From Isohypsibius dastychi (Eukaryota > Tardigrada > Eutardigrada > Parachela > Isohypsibiidae), in NCBI GenBank assembly GCA_034696485.1, contig JAQIWT010000682.1, positions 1 to 16,361 on the forward strand: a stretch of DNA of 16,361 nt, in the 5' to 3' direction. A model generated the notes under the pieces. The model did no database searches and was not told where the DNA came from. It was given only the letters and a program-made list of their open reading frames with translations. The stretch's first letter is position 1, and each line of letters begins with the position of its first letter. The translations under genes were made by a program, and so were the position numbers. This document shows, in pieces, positions 1 through 10,600 of this stretch.

Positions 1-3000
1 GGGAACCGGAAGGCATGAATTTCCATGGGTTTTAGAGGTACTATAACATCAGCCGGGACAAGTTTGCCTTTATGCAATGGTGAAGGTGAACCATCCTCCA
101 CATACGGAAACGAAAATAACCCTTTAAAGACAGTTTTCAAATCCAGCTGAAAACAACCCAAACAAATTAGCAAATGTTCAAACTCCACTTCGTAAAACTC
201 ACATTATCAGAATCAACATGACAGTTTAATCCAATTGTAGGTCTCCTACAATCCACCCCAACCCGATGTAACATGAGCAACGCATTCGGCCCAGAATCCC
301 CACCAGGCTCATCTCCACGTTTCTCACTCCTCACCGAAATCTTCACTTCACTACCATCATCACTCTCCGAAGCAACAGCAGCACGTATATTGAGCAAATG
401 AACATCACATGGCAGATCGGCATTCAGTCCATTGAACGTCAACAACTGACCAGGGTCATCGGCCAGAATTAATGGGGTTAATGGATGGAGGGTTGACAGG
501 AGGGTTAAATGGGCTAGAAGGGTTAAGGTTGGATGGGTTTTGTCGGAGAAGAAGGAAGGACGGTTGGATTCAAGTATGAGACGAAATACACTGGAGGTCT
601 GAGGGACATTGTCATGAACCATTTGACCCAGGCCGCGGTTGTCGTCTTGATCCAAACGACGGTCCAACATGATCTCCAGCGTACCTATGAAATAAATTCA
701 CGAAATTCAGGATTGGTTATCAAACAATGAAGGAAACGAAAACCCCGAATTTCCGAAGAAAACTTGAGATGCGAGAACATGTTAAACGGAGGTTACCTTT
801 TGATAGACTGGCGACTCCAAGCGGCTGTCTGGAGACAACGCTCAGCCTGAATTCACTATCCTCCACAAATGCCGCACTGGGCATCGGATAGTAATTTCCC
901 TGTATTGGCAGTTTACCCAGAGTTTTTCGCCTGATCATCTGGAATCCATTGACATCCGTGGCGAAGTTCATTTCATTGGCAATGGGGCTTGTGATGTGCA
1001 TAGCTAGCTCATAGTTACTGGCAGTTGTAATGTCGACAATATTCTCAACTTCCGGCGTCTGACCATCCAAACCGCTGGAATGGCTTACTCTGACAATGTG
1101 CGTGATTTGTGGAAGGACAAGATGGAGCTCGGAAACAATGGAGCCGCGAATAACGCGGATCAAAGGGCTGTTGGCGCCTTTTGATGGATGCCATTCAGGT
1201 AGTGACTGCTCCATTTGAACATCCTACAAAATACACGACGATGTACATTCAGATCAGGAAAAACAAACAAAAATTTTCAATACTTTTGGACTAAATCTCA
1301 TCGACCACAGCGAAACGAAGAACCAAAAAACCATTTTTAATTTTGTGGGACATTTTTAATTATCCTCAGACAATCGCCCCATTTTTGAATTCCAACTTTT
1401 TTATAAATAAACATTACCGATGAAGGTCCGTCAGGCATGAACAAATATGCTCCACTTTTGTCCTCTTTTTTCGTCGTTCCATAGCGGATGAATTTAATGG
1501 CTACATCCAGCGTAACATCCGAATTTTTGTATGATATTTTCTACAAGACCAAAATCTTCATTGTCCAAAACCGAAAAAAGGATTGAGGGAAGCTACCATA
1601 GATGTAATGTTTCTTACCTTAAGGTAGCCAGTGTTTCCGTTGAACTCGAGTTTATAGAACTCATTCTCTAGTTCGACGGTAGGCTGGTATTTTTTCGATT
1701 CCATTTGGAAAGTGGAGAAAGTGGCATCTATCCCACGAGAATTTTCATGGAATGTCTCCAGGACTGATATCTTGGCAGCATTTTGAATCACATTTTTATC
1801 GACCGATCTCGGATCAATCTTGTCACTGGATGGAAGAATCAAATACGACTTTGCACCCAAAGCGGGCAGCTGCGCTTCAAATATCAACTGAAAAACAAAA
1901 ACGTGTTAATGAAATAATCATTCAGAATATTTACCGTACCCATTTAAGGAACTTCAAGAAAAAAAATCGTCAAAGTTACCTCGAATTCGTCGTTGGAGAC
2001 TTGATCAGTCTTTCCAACCCAAATCGGGTTGATCTGCGCCAACACGGCCTTTCCAGACTCCTCTTCGGCGACAACAACCGAAGAACTGCTAACCATGATG
2101 GTAATCTTCTCAACTCGTGCGAATCCCAGCGAGTTGAAGACGACAACTTTTCTTCCATCTGATGAAACGATGACTTTATTCTTCCCAGGCGCTTTATCCC
2201 AACTCTCAAAATTCAGCGCAGGCTGGACGACGTGACTGGTTTGGAGAGAGTTTGGCGACATGAGCAAAAGCAGCGACTGTCCAAGGACATCTTCCGAATA
2301 TCTGCAACGACAAGAAATTCAAATCCCGAATTCTCTATCTGTTTTTCAGCTTCTGATCATGTAAAACCAGGTCTGCCTACTCACCTGATTGCATTGTACA
2401 TTTTGTTGGTATAGTCTTCGACGACATGCGTTTTGGCAGTTCCCGTGATTCCATCATGATGCTGGAATAGCGACAGATTTCGACGAGCTTTAGTCAGCTT
2501 GCTCAAAAGTTCATCAGCCGGAAAAGTAGTCAAAGCAAGCTTCTTCGACTCAACTCTTGCAACCGCCATCGAGAACGATATCTCAGCCGATCTGAAATGA
2601 TACAGGCCATTTATATATCCATTGAAGTCATTACTAATTTTCCTAACTTTCGATTATGAGAATATGCAATGAGTGGGACGAAAAGTATTATCGCCAAATG
2701 CTCACCTCAAAACATCAAGCAGATAACGTTCCAGACTTTTGTAGAATGGCCGAGATGTAAAATAACCGCTCCAATAATGGTCATCTCGGTCAGCGTATGT
2801 GAAAAAATCTCCGGATAATTTCGAAAACTGAATTGACCGATTAGTAGCATCTGATCGCAGGGCATCAAAATAATCTCCCAGAGTTCCAAATTGCACCTAG
2901 ATACCAACAATATCTCAACGAAATCCCAGAAATCGTTTTGGAAAAACCACGTGCTTTGTAAAGAAATACAACTGTATGTACCTGGGAATGATATTGTGGT

Positions 3001-5349
3001 TGGGAATTGATGAACTTGATGAGACGTTCATAGTTAAGATACTGCTGATCCCATTCCAGCGCTGAATCGTACCGGAAATCGTCTCCAAGTGGAACAAACA
3101 AAATATTTGTTTTGTACAACTGCGCCTTTTTCTTGTACTGATCCAGTAACGTCTCCGCACTGTAGAAATAGGAATACTTTTTAACATCAACTCGAATAAA
3201 AAGTGCGAGGTCGTATCATAAACATTTTCGTGACAAAATCAGCAGCAGATTAGTAAACATTTTAATCAACTAATTTTGATCTGTTTTTTTGGTTAATTTA
3301 ATTTAATAATGGTATCATATTTAATTTATTAATTAATCAATTCAGTTTCCGTAAATACCGAACTACTTGGTGAAAAGTTATCACCTACCGTTCCTGGACG
3401 TTATCTTCCTGAATCATTCTTGGTGGAATCTTCCAGGGACAATTAACTCTCCCACTTCCCGGAAGTCTTTTGAAATCAAATTGGCAACAGATTTTCGGAT
3501 CAGGTCCACAAGTATGCGGTACGTCATATGAATAAAACGGCATCAAATGCGTCAGAATATCACTTCCACCTTCTCGATCCCAAGTCTGTCGCCACTTGAA
3601 CTCCAACAACTTCTTTTCCGCCAAATATTTCTTAATGCTGTAATGAACTCGTTGGATGAGCATGCCGTCGAATTTGAGGAGTTTTAAGAGATATGGCATT
3701 GTTGAGGAGAATCCAAAAGGGTCAATTGCCCAACCGTGTCGAGGAATAGCATCCTCCCCAAGATGATTACGAATCCACTCGTGACCTTCGATTAACTGAA
3801 GAACTGTTGAGGCATAATGGACGTTGGCTTCGTCAGTCATAACCCATCCACCGGTTACAATCTCAATCTGACCATTTTTCACCAACCTGAAAACAGTCAA
3901 CTCCTTAGCCACAAATGCAAGCACATTTGCCCCCGAAAAAAACAAAGCGAAGAAACTAAGAAAACAGGTTGTGAATTCAGCAAAAAACGGAATCGTGAGT
4001 TTTTCCAGGCTGAGTCACTGACAAAGGTCACTAAATTTTTTTCCAGATAGCAAAATAATCACAATTAACAAGTTAAGAAAATTTTCATTCAGACCATTCT
4101 TCAGAATGAAACTTACTGAACTACAGTAATCAAATCAACGTTTAAACTTCATTTTTCAAATTAAGTTTTATAAATTTGTAAATTTGTTATCGTACAATTT
4201 AAATCTATCTCTGCTCTCCACCGGTGCCGTATTCCACCAAAGCGCCAAATACGAGATTTCAGCCCAGATGAACTTCCGGCTTGGATTAAGTGGCAGTTTC
4301 TTGACCATCAAATTCAAGATCTTCTTGGTCTGCTCCTCGAAATAAACTTCAAACGTCTTGATCCACCCTGCAGTAAAACACGAATCACAAAAGACTACCG
4401 AGAAGACTTCCGCTCAAGTTGTGCAATATATTCAAGAAAAGATCTGTTTGTTTGATTTATTTAAATCAGAACACGTACGGCTAACGGGGGAAAAAATACC
4501 GAAACACATTTCGCACCTGGATCGTTATGAGAGTGGGGAACGATGAAGACTTTTAAAGGGTTCTCCGCCGTAAACTGCGATTCATCATACTTGACATCCC
4601 ATCCCTGTTTCCAAACACCACCATCTAGGTTATCAAATCCAACCGTGCCATACACACTTTGCATCTAAAGAAAAACTATTATAACTGAAAAACAATTATA
4701 ACCAAAAGCTTCCGGTCATTCTCCGCTATTCTCACCTGGACATCGGAAGACGCTGAGATCAGTTGGCCAACCGGACATTGTCCAGCTCCCATGCTCACTT
4801 TTCCGAATTCAGCTTTTGATAGCAGCCCGGAAATGGTGAACGCGGAATGACTAGTTTTTCTAGTCGAGATGTCAGTTTGCTCAGAATTGGGATTTCTCTG
4901 CTCCAACAAATTGTTCTGTAAAAGTGGTAACTGATTCTTGAGCATGGAATTTATACGGGCTTGTAGACTGACGACTGTTTCCTGGTTTCGGACAATATCA
5001 TCTTCCACCTACAAACCCAAATAAAATCATCAAAAAAAATACTCTCATTTTTTATGAACTAATTAAATTTTATGTTTTATTATTTCACTGAACTTTTATT
5101 CGAACTTTTGAATATGTTTTATGATCTTTTTGTTCTGAAGCATTCGAATACCTTCTTCATTTTGTTTTCCAGATTACTCAAGATGTCGATATCTTTCTGG
5201 CTAAAGGAGCTGGACTTGAGAGTCCTCCGACCGGTTCGTTGGTCAATCGACCCAAACGTCGAGAATCCCATCAATTCCACCGCAAAGTACAACATGAAAG
5301 TCACACCAACCAGCGTGATAACAGCAAAGAACGCCGTAGAAATCTTCAT
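1..5349 (-). CDS. aman-2: Golgi alpha-mannosidase II (GH38), 14 exons, 3' end cut by window edge
   Basis: Type II Golgi membrane enzyme that removes two mannoses from GlcNAcMan5GlcNAc2, committing N-glycans to complex forms. Exons, 5' to 3': 5349-5152, 5008-4736, 4664-4517, 4367-4196, 3886-3389, 3159-2982, 2896-2706, 2591-2385, 2301-1980, 1887-1618, 1540-1418, 1223-797, 684-203, 146-1. All introns are GT-AG and every junction phase matches, giving 1211 codons in one frame. A two-residue cytoplasmic start (MK) leads into a signal anchor at about 5-24, then a coiled-coil-like stem at about 52-110. The catalytic domain shows PHSHNDPGW (zinc ligands H201 or H203 and D205; family ligand pattern HxxD/HSHND), GWAIDPFG with nucleophile D319, [11 protein letters not shown] near 524-534 (acid/base region) and [11 protein letters not shown] near 596-606 (third zinc site). 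The C-terminal beta domain keeps [14 protein letters not shown] and [14 protein letters not shown]. The final visible residues ([11 protein letters not shown]) match the family terminus, so the stop lies just outside. The TM anchor and Golgi-type motifs argue against the lysosomal paralogue. Confidence 0.96.
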
Positions 5350-5404
5350 TGTTGACAAGTGTGATCACAGGGGAATATCACCGGTATCCGGGGGCTGGGA
5401 TAGT
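5350..5404 (-). other. Candidate 5'UTR segment of the mannosidase gene
   Basis: Upstream of the mannosidase ATG the minus strand reads a polypyrimidine acceptor (TTTCTTCAG) ending at 5405. A good donor (CAG followed by GTTAGT) starts at 5600. Together they would define a 196-bp 5'UTR intron (5405-5600) and a 55-nt leader beside the start codon. The splice signals are seen; their use is inferred. The start codon at 5347-5349 was preferred because it opens directly into a membrane anchor and no upstream in-frame ATG is needed. Confidence 0.3.
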
Positions 5405-5419
5405 CTGAAGAAATCTGCG

Positions 5420-5428
5420 ACCGGAAGT
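5420..5428 (+). promoter_or_regulatory. ETS-like site ACCGGAAGT
   Basis: The 9-mer ACCGGAAGT matches the ETS-family (GABP-type) core CCGGAAGT. It lies 71-79 bp upstream of the mannosidase start codon. Binding is inferred from the motif and from its recurrence at the other genes. Confidence 0.35.
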
Positions 5429-5546
5429 GGATGTCTCTGGATGGAATTCCGACCACCTGCAAGCAACAAAGCTGCATTTCGGAACGAACACAAAATCAAT
5501 TCTAAAGCAAGTCTTATCGATGATTTCTGAAGGGTGTTTGTTTGGG

Positions 5547-5555
5547 ACTTCCGGT
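5547..5555 (-). promoter_or_regulatory. ETS-like site, complement of ACCGGAAGT
   Basis: ACTTCCGGT on the plus strand is the exact complement of the site at 5420. It lies about 200 bp upstream of the mannosidase ATG, within the candidate 5'UTR intron. Confidence 0.35.
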
Positions 5556-6042
5556 TTTAAAAAACAGGAAGATAATACGAACAAAAAAACTGGAACTAAC
5601 CTGTTATCAGCTCTTCTCGATATCCAAGCTACCTTTGATTCACATTTTCAACTCAATCATGAGCGCTGCATCTTCCTACACAAATTCCGAGGTAGCGGAA
5701 TAAGGGAACAAGAACAAAATATTGGAAAATAATGGGAGAGTAGGAATATATGGCGAATAATCGCATCCGCGCCCAGCATGCAATCCAAAATAAACTATGT
5801 TATCAAAAGCATCTCCCGCGAAAACATTGCAAGATAAATGGCTGGATTTGAATTTCCAAGGGACATTCCATAATCCGAATAGAAATGTATGGGTAAACTT
5901 CCAGATGAAAAAGGATCGAATTGCAAGCTCTGGTTATTGGCTTGTTCGAAGTTTGTATACTATAGAAGATCAGAAGAACCGTGAACGAGAACGGTTTCCA
6001 AAAGGGAAGGGAGAAGCAGCAGGAATTCAGGACTTTTTGGAA

Positions 6043-6073
6043 GAATAACAGAATAACAGAATAACAGAATAAA
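6043..6073. repeat. Short tandem repeat, unit GAATAACA
   Basis: Three exact head-to-tail copies of the 8-mer GAATAACA are followed by a partial fourth (GAATAAA). It is a simple microsatellite in the divergent intergenic region. Confidence 0.9.
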
Positions 6074-6319
6074 GAATTGGAATTCATATTTGTCGACGTT
6101 TACGCTTCGTTTCACCCACCGGGTCCAAAATATCGCACATTCCTGGCTTCTGACGCACCCTTTCGATATGGATACCCCTTGAAAGTGAACAGACAGACGT
6201 CACCGCAGTACAGGAAAGTAATGTGATGAAAGCAAAACTTTGGTGTATGGGGATGGGCTCGCTCAAGCAGCTCAGCCGTAGTTCTGGCTGGCAGTCAGGG
6301 ACAAGGTAAGAACGCTTCA

Positions 6320-6333
6320 GGGGGGGGGGGGGG
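6320..6333 (+). repeat. Homopolymer run of 14 G
   Basis: An uninterrupted G14 tract lies 46 bp before the hAT-like element. Such tracts are length-unstable and prone to sequencing error, so the exact count may be unreliable. Confidence 0.9.
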
Positions 6334-6370
6334 AAGCTGTACAGGGATTTATCCGTTGCTCTACAGTTTA

Positions 6371-6378
6371 GTCATGGT
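6371..6378. repeat. Left 8-bp target-site duplication (GTCATGGT)
   Basis: GTCATGGT directly abuts the left terminal inverted repeat and is repeated exactly at 7400-7407, directly abutting the right one. Confidence 0.9.
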
Positions 6379-6447
6379 CAGTGGTGGAACTCCGGGGGGG
6401 TAGGGGGTAATTTACTCCTCTATGCAGGAAAGGGTAGCGTTCATTTA

Positions 6448-6475
6448 GCCTACCCCCTCGGCCGGGGGGGTAGGC
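6448..6475. repeat. Perfect G/C hairpin inside the hAT-like element
   Basis: GCCTACCCCC (6448-6457) and GGGGGTAGGC (6466-6475) are exact inverted 10-mers around an 8-nt loop. The arms repeat the G-run-TAG theme found at both ends of the element. Confidence 0.85.
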
Positions 6476-6555
6476 GGTTGCGGTGGATGAAAAATTTTTT
6501 TGCGTTTCTTTCTGTTTTTGTGAAGACACTTGTGTAGAATGTGTTACATGGACCC

Positions 6556-6719
6556 ACGGTACTCCAGTTGCCGATCAAGTGCACCCCTTTTTTGCTGTAT
6601 CGATCGGCTCACCACACAGACTATGCGTCAACCCCGGGTGCACCCTCCGGCTGTGCATTTGGTGAGCCGACTGGTGCAGCAAGAAGGAAGTGCACTTAAT
6701 CGGCAGGACAGAGTATCGT
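6556..6719. repeat. Imperfect 164-bp foldback nested in the hAT-like element
   Basis: Paired segments run inward: ACGGTACTC (6556-6564) with GAGTATCGT (6711-6719), 8 of 9; GCCGATCAAGTGCAC (6570-6584) with GTGCACTTAATCGGC (6690-6704), 14 of 15; GCTG (6594-6597) with CAGC (6677-6680); CGGCTCACCA (6605-6614) with TGGTGAGCCG (6660-6669), exact; CACAG (6615-6619) with CTGTG (6651-6655), exact. A central loop of about 30 nt remains. Open frames on both strands here are by-products of the palindrome. It could be a nested miniature element or a structured part of the host element. Confidence 0.85.
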
Positions 6720-7304
6720 ATTGCGGAGTGCGAAGAGGTGGTGGGATAGTATAAAACAATTATATCAGTCATTCATTTTTAATTCGGAGAGCGCCCAATA
6801 TTTTTAGGTTTCGATCTTGATGAAGCTTATTCAGAGGCTGTATTGATTTGATTTGGAAATAGCGTCCGAACTATATACCATGTTTAACAGTAGTGAATAC
6901 CAGGTTCAAAAGTCGTCAAGTGTTCATGGCAAACATTTGAAGAAATTTGCCTTGCATAAGCTAAATGATGTGATTTTGTAAAGTATTTTGTGTTGCTCAA
7001 AAAGACAGATTTATTTAGAAAATCAGTGAAATTTACAAACTGAAGACATTGGATTTTTTGCAGTACGCGCCTTCCTCGAGGTTAAAACGGATAATGTTAT
7101 GCTGCAAGTTCAAGCCAGCGGAACTAGCGTTTCGCTCCCGAATGTCAAAAAAGCAAAATTCGATGTGATCCTCTAAATTTCCATTTATTTTCCATTTATT
7201 CTCGCTTCCTGCAATTATGTATTTGCTGATAGTTAATAGTACGCGTGCAAAACATAAAAATTGCCAAAAGTGAAGCCCAAAACTTATTGGGGAAACACAA
7301 CATC

Positions 7305-7333
7305 GCGAGTGCGAGCGAAGCGAGCACGAGCGA
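7305..7333 (+). repeat. GCGAG-rich cluster near the right end of the hAT-like element
   Basis: This short stretch repeats GCGAG/GAGCG units irregularly, including GAGCGAAGCGAGC. It contrasts with the AT-rich surroundings and lies about 70 bp inside the right terminus, in the subterminal zone where hAT transposases often bind. Function is unproven. Confidence 0.5.
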
Positions 7334-7399
7334 AAAATTTTTGGAGGGTATGTTTTTAAAAAGCTACCCCCCTATGAAATTTTGACAGTTCCAGCACTG

Positions 7400-7407
7400 G
7401 TCATGGT
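7400..7407. repeat. Right 8-bp target-site duplication (GTCATGGT)
   Basis: Exact copy of 6371-6378, immediately after the right terminal inverted repeat. Confidence 0.9.
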
Positions 7408-7645
7408 GTCAGCTGTTTGGCTCCGGTGTGATTTCGCAAACGCAGACTATCAACCATACAGTACAGTAGTCTCATTTAATTCTCGGAGCGCATGTCGCGT
7501 GCTCGTGTTGTGGTTCGTGCAGTGTTCTTGTGATGTGTGAGTGTGATAGGTGTGATACTGACCTTCCCTCCATCCCATTACACTGTGGAAATCGTTTCTT
7601 TCTGTCAAATTGTTACTTCTTCGATTTCTGACTTTGCTCGCGAAA
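7408..7645 (+). promoter_or_regulatory. Proximal promoter and 5'UTR of the Prune gene
   Basis: These 238 bp between the transposon and the Prune ATG must hold the core promoter and leader, unless the transposon supplies them. There is no TATA box and no polypyrimidine-AG acceptor close to the ATG, so neither trans-splicing nor a 5'UTR intron is suggested. The start context is GAAAATGG. Confidence 0.4.
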
Positions 7646-10600
7646 ATGGACCGGAAGTCCGAGTCTGATCGACTGGATTTCGTCGAATATCTCACCAAAG
7701 TAGCTGCCATTGTTAAGGTGAGTGATATTTATTGAATGGAATGTGATGGCGTGAACATTAAGTGAATGCGTCAGCGAATATAAATAACAATTTTGAGATG
7801 ATTTCCAAATTTCACTGGTTTTGAATTTTCCAATAATTAACATATGAACCGGTTTCGCAGTCATATGACTTTTGTGGGTTTAGTTTTTGTTAATACTCGT
7901 ATTAATGACTCATATCATGCTCATAATACCGAAATTATTTTGTCTTTATCTGGCGGAATTTTTGGCGAGTGTGAATGCCGAAAATAGCCTCGTTTGTGAT
8001 TTGTTTTGAAGCCACTTATTTATTTTGATAGTCGAGTATCCAACAAAGTTTTTTGCGGTTTCGCTTTGGTATATTAGAATTATTATTCTTTTATTGAAAG
8101 ACATTTTTTTGATTTCAAATTTGCAAATCAAGTCAGAATATCGCAAAGGTTATACCGACCGGAAATGCGGCTGGCTATAAGTAATTTCTGTCCTTTTCGC
8201 CTGCCGGCTCTACATTACTTGAAACGAATATTAGATTAGTTTTCGTATTGCTAGTAATAATGTAGCAATTATTGCGATCAATGCGGTTCAGTTCAGATAT
8301 CGATATAATATAACGCAGTCTGTCTTCAAGTGAAATAAATTGTTTTCTTTTAATTTGTTTCCGAAATAACGGATTCCCAGTTCAGTGAAGCTGAAATTGT
8401 TGATAATGATTAATAATAATAATAATACATAATTATACATAATAATACATAATTTGGTGTCAGTTATCACTTTACCGAACTAAGTCATGATCTGGATTTT
8501 CACTATGGTAAAAATAGCATGGTGATCTTCCGTGATCGATTCAGGTTAGCGAGAAAATGCGCCAGATTTGAATTCCAAATTCCATTTTCGCGTGGTTCAA
8601 TTCTTATCCATGTACCGTAATCTTAATTTTATCGGGCTCGCTCGTTTGTCATGGTTTGTATCGAACAGCGACGGTGGTCTACTTTCTACCATAAACCGAA
8701 TTTCTTGTGCTGGTATGTATTTGTAGTGTATGCAAACAGAAATAATTTATTTATTCTTAATTCAGACAAGGAAAAAATACTCTGCTGTCAAAATTCAAAA
8801 AAAGTGTTGCGCGATTATTTCTTTGGTTATTAATTAACAAAAATTAAGGTTCACCTTCAGCCACTTTGTTTAAATTTATCAGCCAGATAATCTGGAAGAC
8901 AAAATATAGAAATCGATCTGGACGTCATGGAAGTGATCTTTGAATGCTTGTAATAACATTTCTATTCGATATTTTGCCTTGAGGGTAAAATGAGGGACTT
9001 TTCCAGCTGGAATTAGCGTCTTTATTTCGTTGCTATCGATTATCGACGGTGGAATTATAAAGGGTGTTTGTCGGTGAAAAAAATCTCGGGCATTCTTGGG
9101 GGAATTATATCTAATCACTATAAATGTTTACGAATTGATTTTGCGTCTAATTTCCAGGACGAGTACTTGTACGGTTTCGCTTTTATGGGCGACTCAAGGG
9201 AATAGCTAGTAATCCCGTCATTCCGTTTCGGGATATTTTTGAATTAAACTGGGTCACCCCAGGAAGCAATACGTACTCAATTTTATAAGCCATGCAATTT
9301 ACAGGTACCGGTGAAATACTCGCGCGGTATGGATTTGAATAAATCAATATTTCGATCCAGGCTTTTAAATTAATACACATGGAGACAAAACATGCGAAAA
9401 TATTCAGTTAAAATAATATCAACTCCTGAAAAATACATGCAAAAAAATCTGGGACTTTGCTTTCTGAGTACCCTTGATCCAATGATTATCTATATTTTGG
9501 CCAAAATTTTGCGTTCTGTCTTTGGGTCACTCCTGAATCTATGTCACATTAACCAATAAGATAAATAAATAATTAATCATAATATTAATATTAATCAATA
9601 AGATAAATAAATAAATAATCATAATCATTAATAATAATAATTTATAAATAAGTAATTATTCATTAATTAATAAGATAATAAAAGAGGGCAACTATTATTC
9701 TCTGGATTGTTCTGTATTTGATGTTGCAATTGTTCTCATCACGATCACGGATTCTTTTTCTGCGTTTCGTCATCTAAATATGGATATTTAATTTCAGGAA
9801 GACAGGCTTCTGGGAAAATGGAAAAGTGTTCATGTTGTTGTCGGAAATGAAGCTTGTGATTTGGATTCAGCCATTTCTGCGCTTGTCTACGCATACCATC
9901 TCTCAAAAGTAAGAAACGCAATCACTGTAAAGTTTTGTAAAGCACCAAATGCATTTTTTTTTCGAATTTGAAGGTGATCAAGTTTTTCCGTTTAGGACTT
10001 TTGGTCCTCCGTTGTGGGAACGAGAACTTTTTGTTGCGAATTCCGTTTTTGAAATACTTTCTGGTCTAATTCATTCGTTTCTGGCGCGGAAATCATGAAT
10101 GGTTGTTTTTTCACCATGACGCAGTGCCCCGGATTTTTAATATTGTGGGATTTTGTTCAGCTTGATATTTGTTCAAAAAACTGCTTTACGGAATCGATAT
10201 TCTGTTCCATGAATTTTTTCCAATATTTGTTTCGGTTTTGATTCGTTATTTTGTAGAAATTGAACAGATTTTCCGAGCAGCTAGATGGTGGGAATAATTG
10301 ACCATGTGAATTGTAGTTCTTTGTGATTCCCTGGAGTGTTTTGATCTTTTTGTTTTTTCATCGTCAGGTTTTGAAGGATTCATCTAAAGAGACCATTCTC
10401 TTTCCGGTTCTCAACATCCCCCGCGAGGATTATCCATTGAAGACGGAAGTGAAATTTGCGCTGAACGAGGAGGGGATAAGTGGGGAATTAATCGTGTTTC
10501 TGGAGGATGCTGATTGGAAACGCCTTTCAACGTCCAAGAAGCTCCAATTAACCCTGATTGATCATCATATACCTGTGGGAGGATTCGCTGGGATGGAAGA

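Larger units (their letters stand above)
5405..6370. promoter_or_regulatory. Upstream region of the mannosidase gene; no coding exon recognised
   Basis: This is the mannosidase-proximal half of the gap between the two divergent ATGs (5349 and 7646). Open frames here are short and overlap on both strands without a recognisable protein. It contains two ACCGGAAGT-type sites (5420-5428 plus strand, 5547-5555 as its complement), the candidate 5'UTR intron, an 8-bp tandem repeat and a G14 run. The transcription start is not visible. Confidence 0.4.
6379..7399. mobile_element. Non-autonomous hAT-like DNA transposon, 1021 bp, intact ends
   Basis: The left end reads CAGTGGTGGAAC (6379-6390). The right end reads GTTCCAGCACTG (7388-7399), whose complement is CAGTGCTGGAAC: 11 of 12 bases form an inverted repeat. 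Both ends are flanked by the identical 8-mer GTCATGGT. An 8-bp duplication with CAGTG-type ends is the signature of the hAT superfamily. Just inside each end is a G-run followed by TAG (6394-6403; complement of 7364-7372). No open frame of transposase size or recognisable motif is present, so mobility would need a transposase supplied elsewhere. The exact duplication suggests a fairly recent insertion. It sits between the mannosidase and Prune genes and ends 247 bp before the Prune ATG, so it may carry or disturb promoter elements; TATAAAA occurs inside at 6750-6756. Confidence 0.88.
7718..9797 (+). other. Prune intron 1 (2080 bp)
   Basis: Bounded by AAG-GTGAGT and TTTCAG. It is far longer than the other introns here. 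It contains AT-rich simple repeats (about 8403-8455 and 9540-9690) and no open frame with recognisable homology; the frames of 60-80 codons on either strand look random. First-intron length often reflects regulatory content, but no specific element is identifiable. Confidence 0.8.

Noticed and set aside
5427-6087. Several open frames of 68-101 codons on both strands upstream of the mannosidase
   Set aside because: No recognisable domain, mutual overlap, and no splice structure; treated as non-coding promoter/UTR sequence.
6483-6772. Overlapping open frames of 60-74 codons on both strands
   Set aside because: They coincide with the 164-bp foldback, which creates mirrored frames. There is no protein similarity and no splice context.
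8879-9380. Minus-strand open frames within Prune intron 1
   Set aside because: AT-rich chance frames, no similarity and no junctions.
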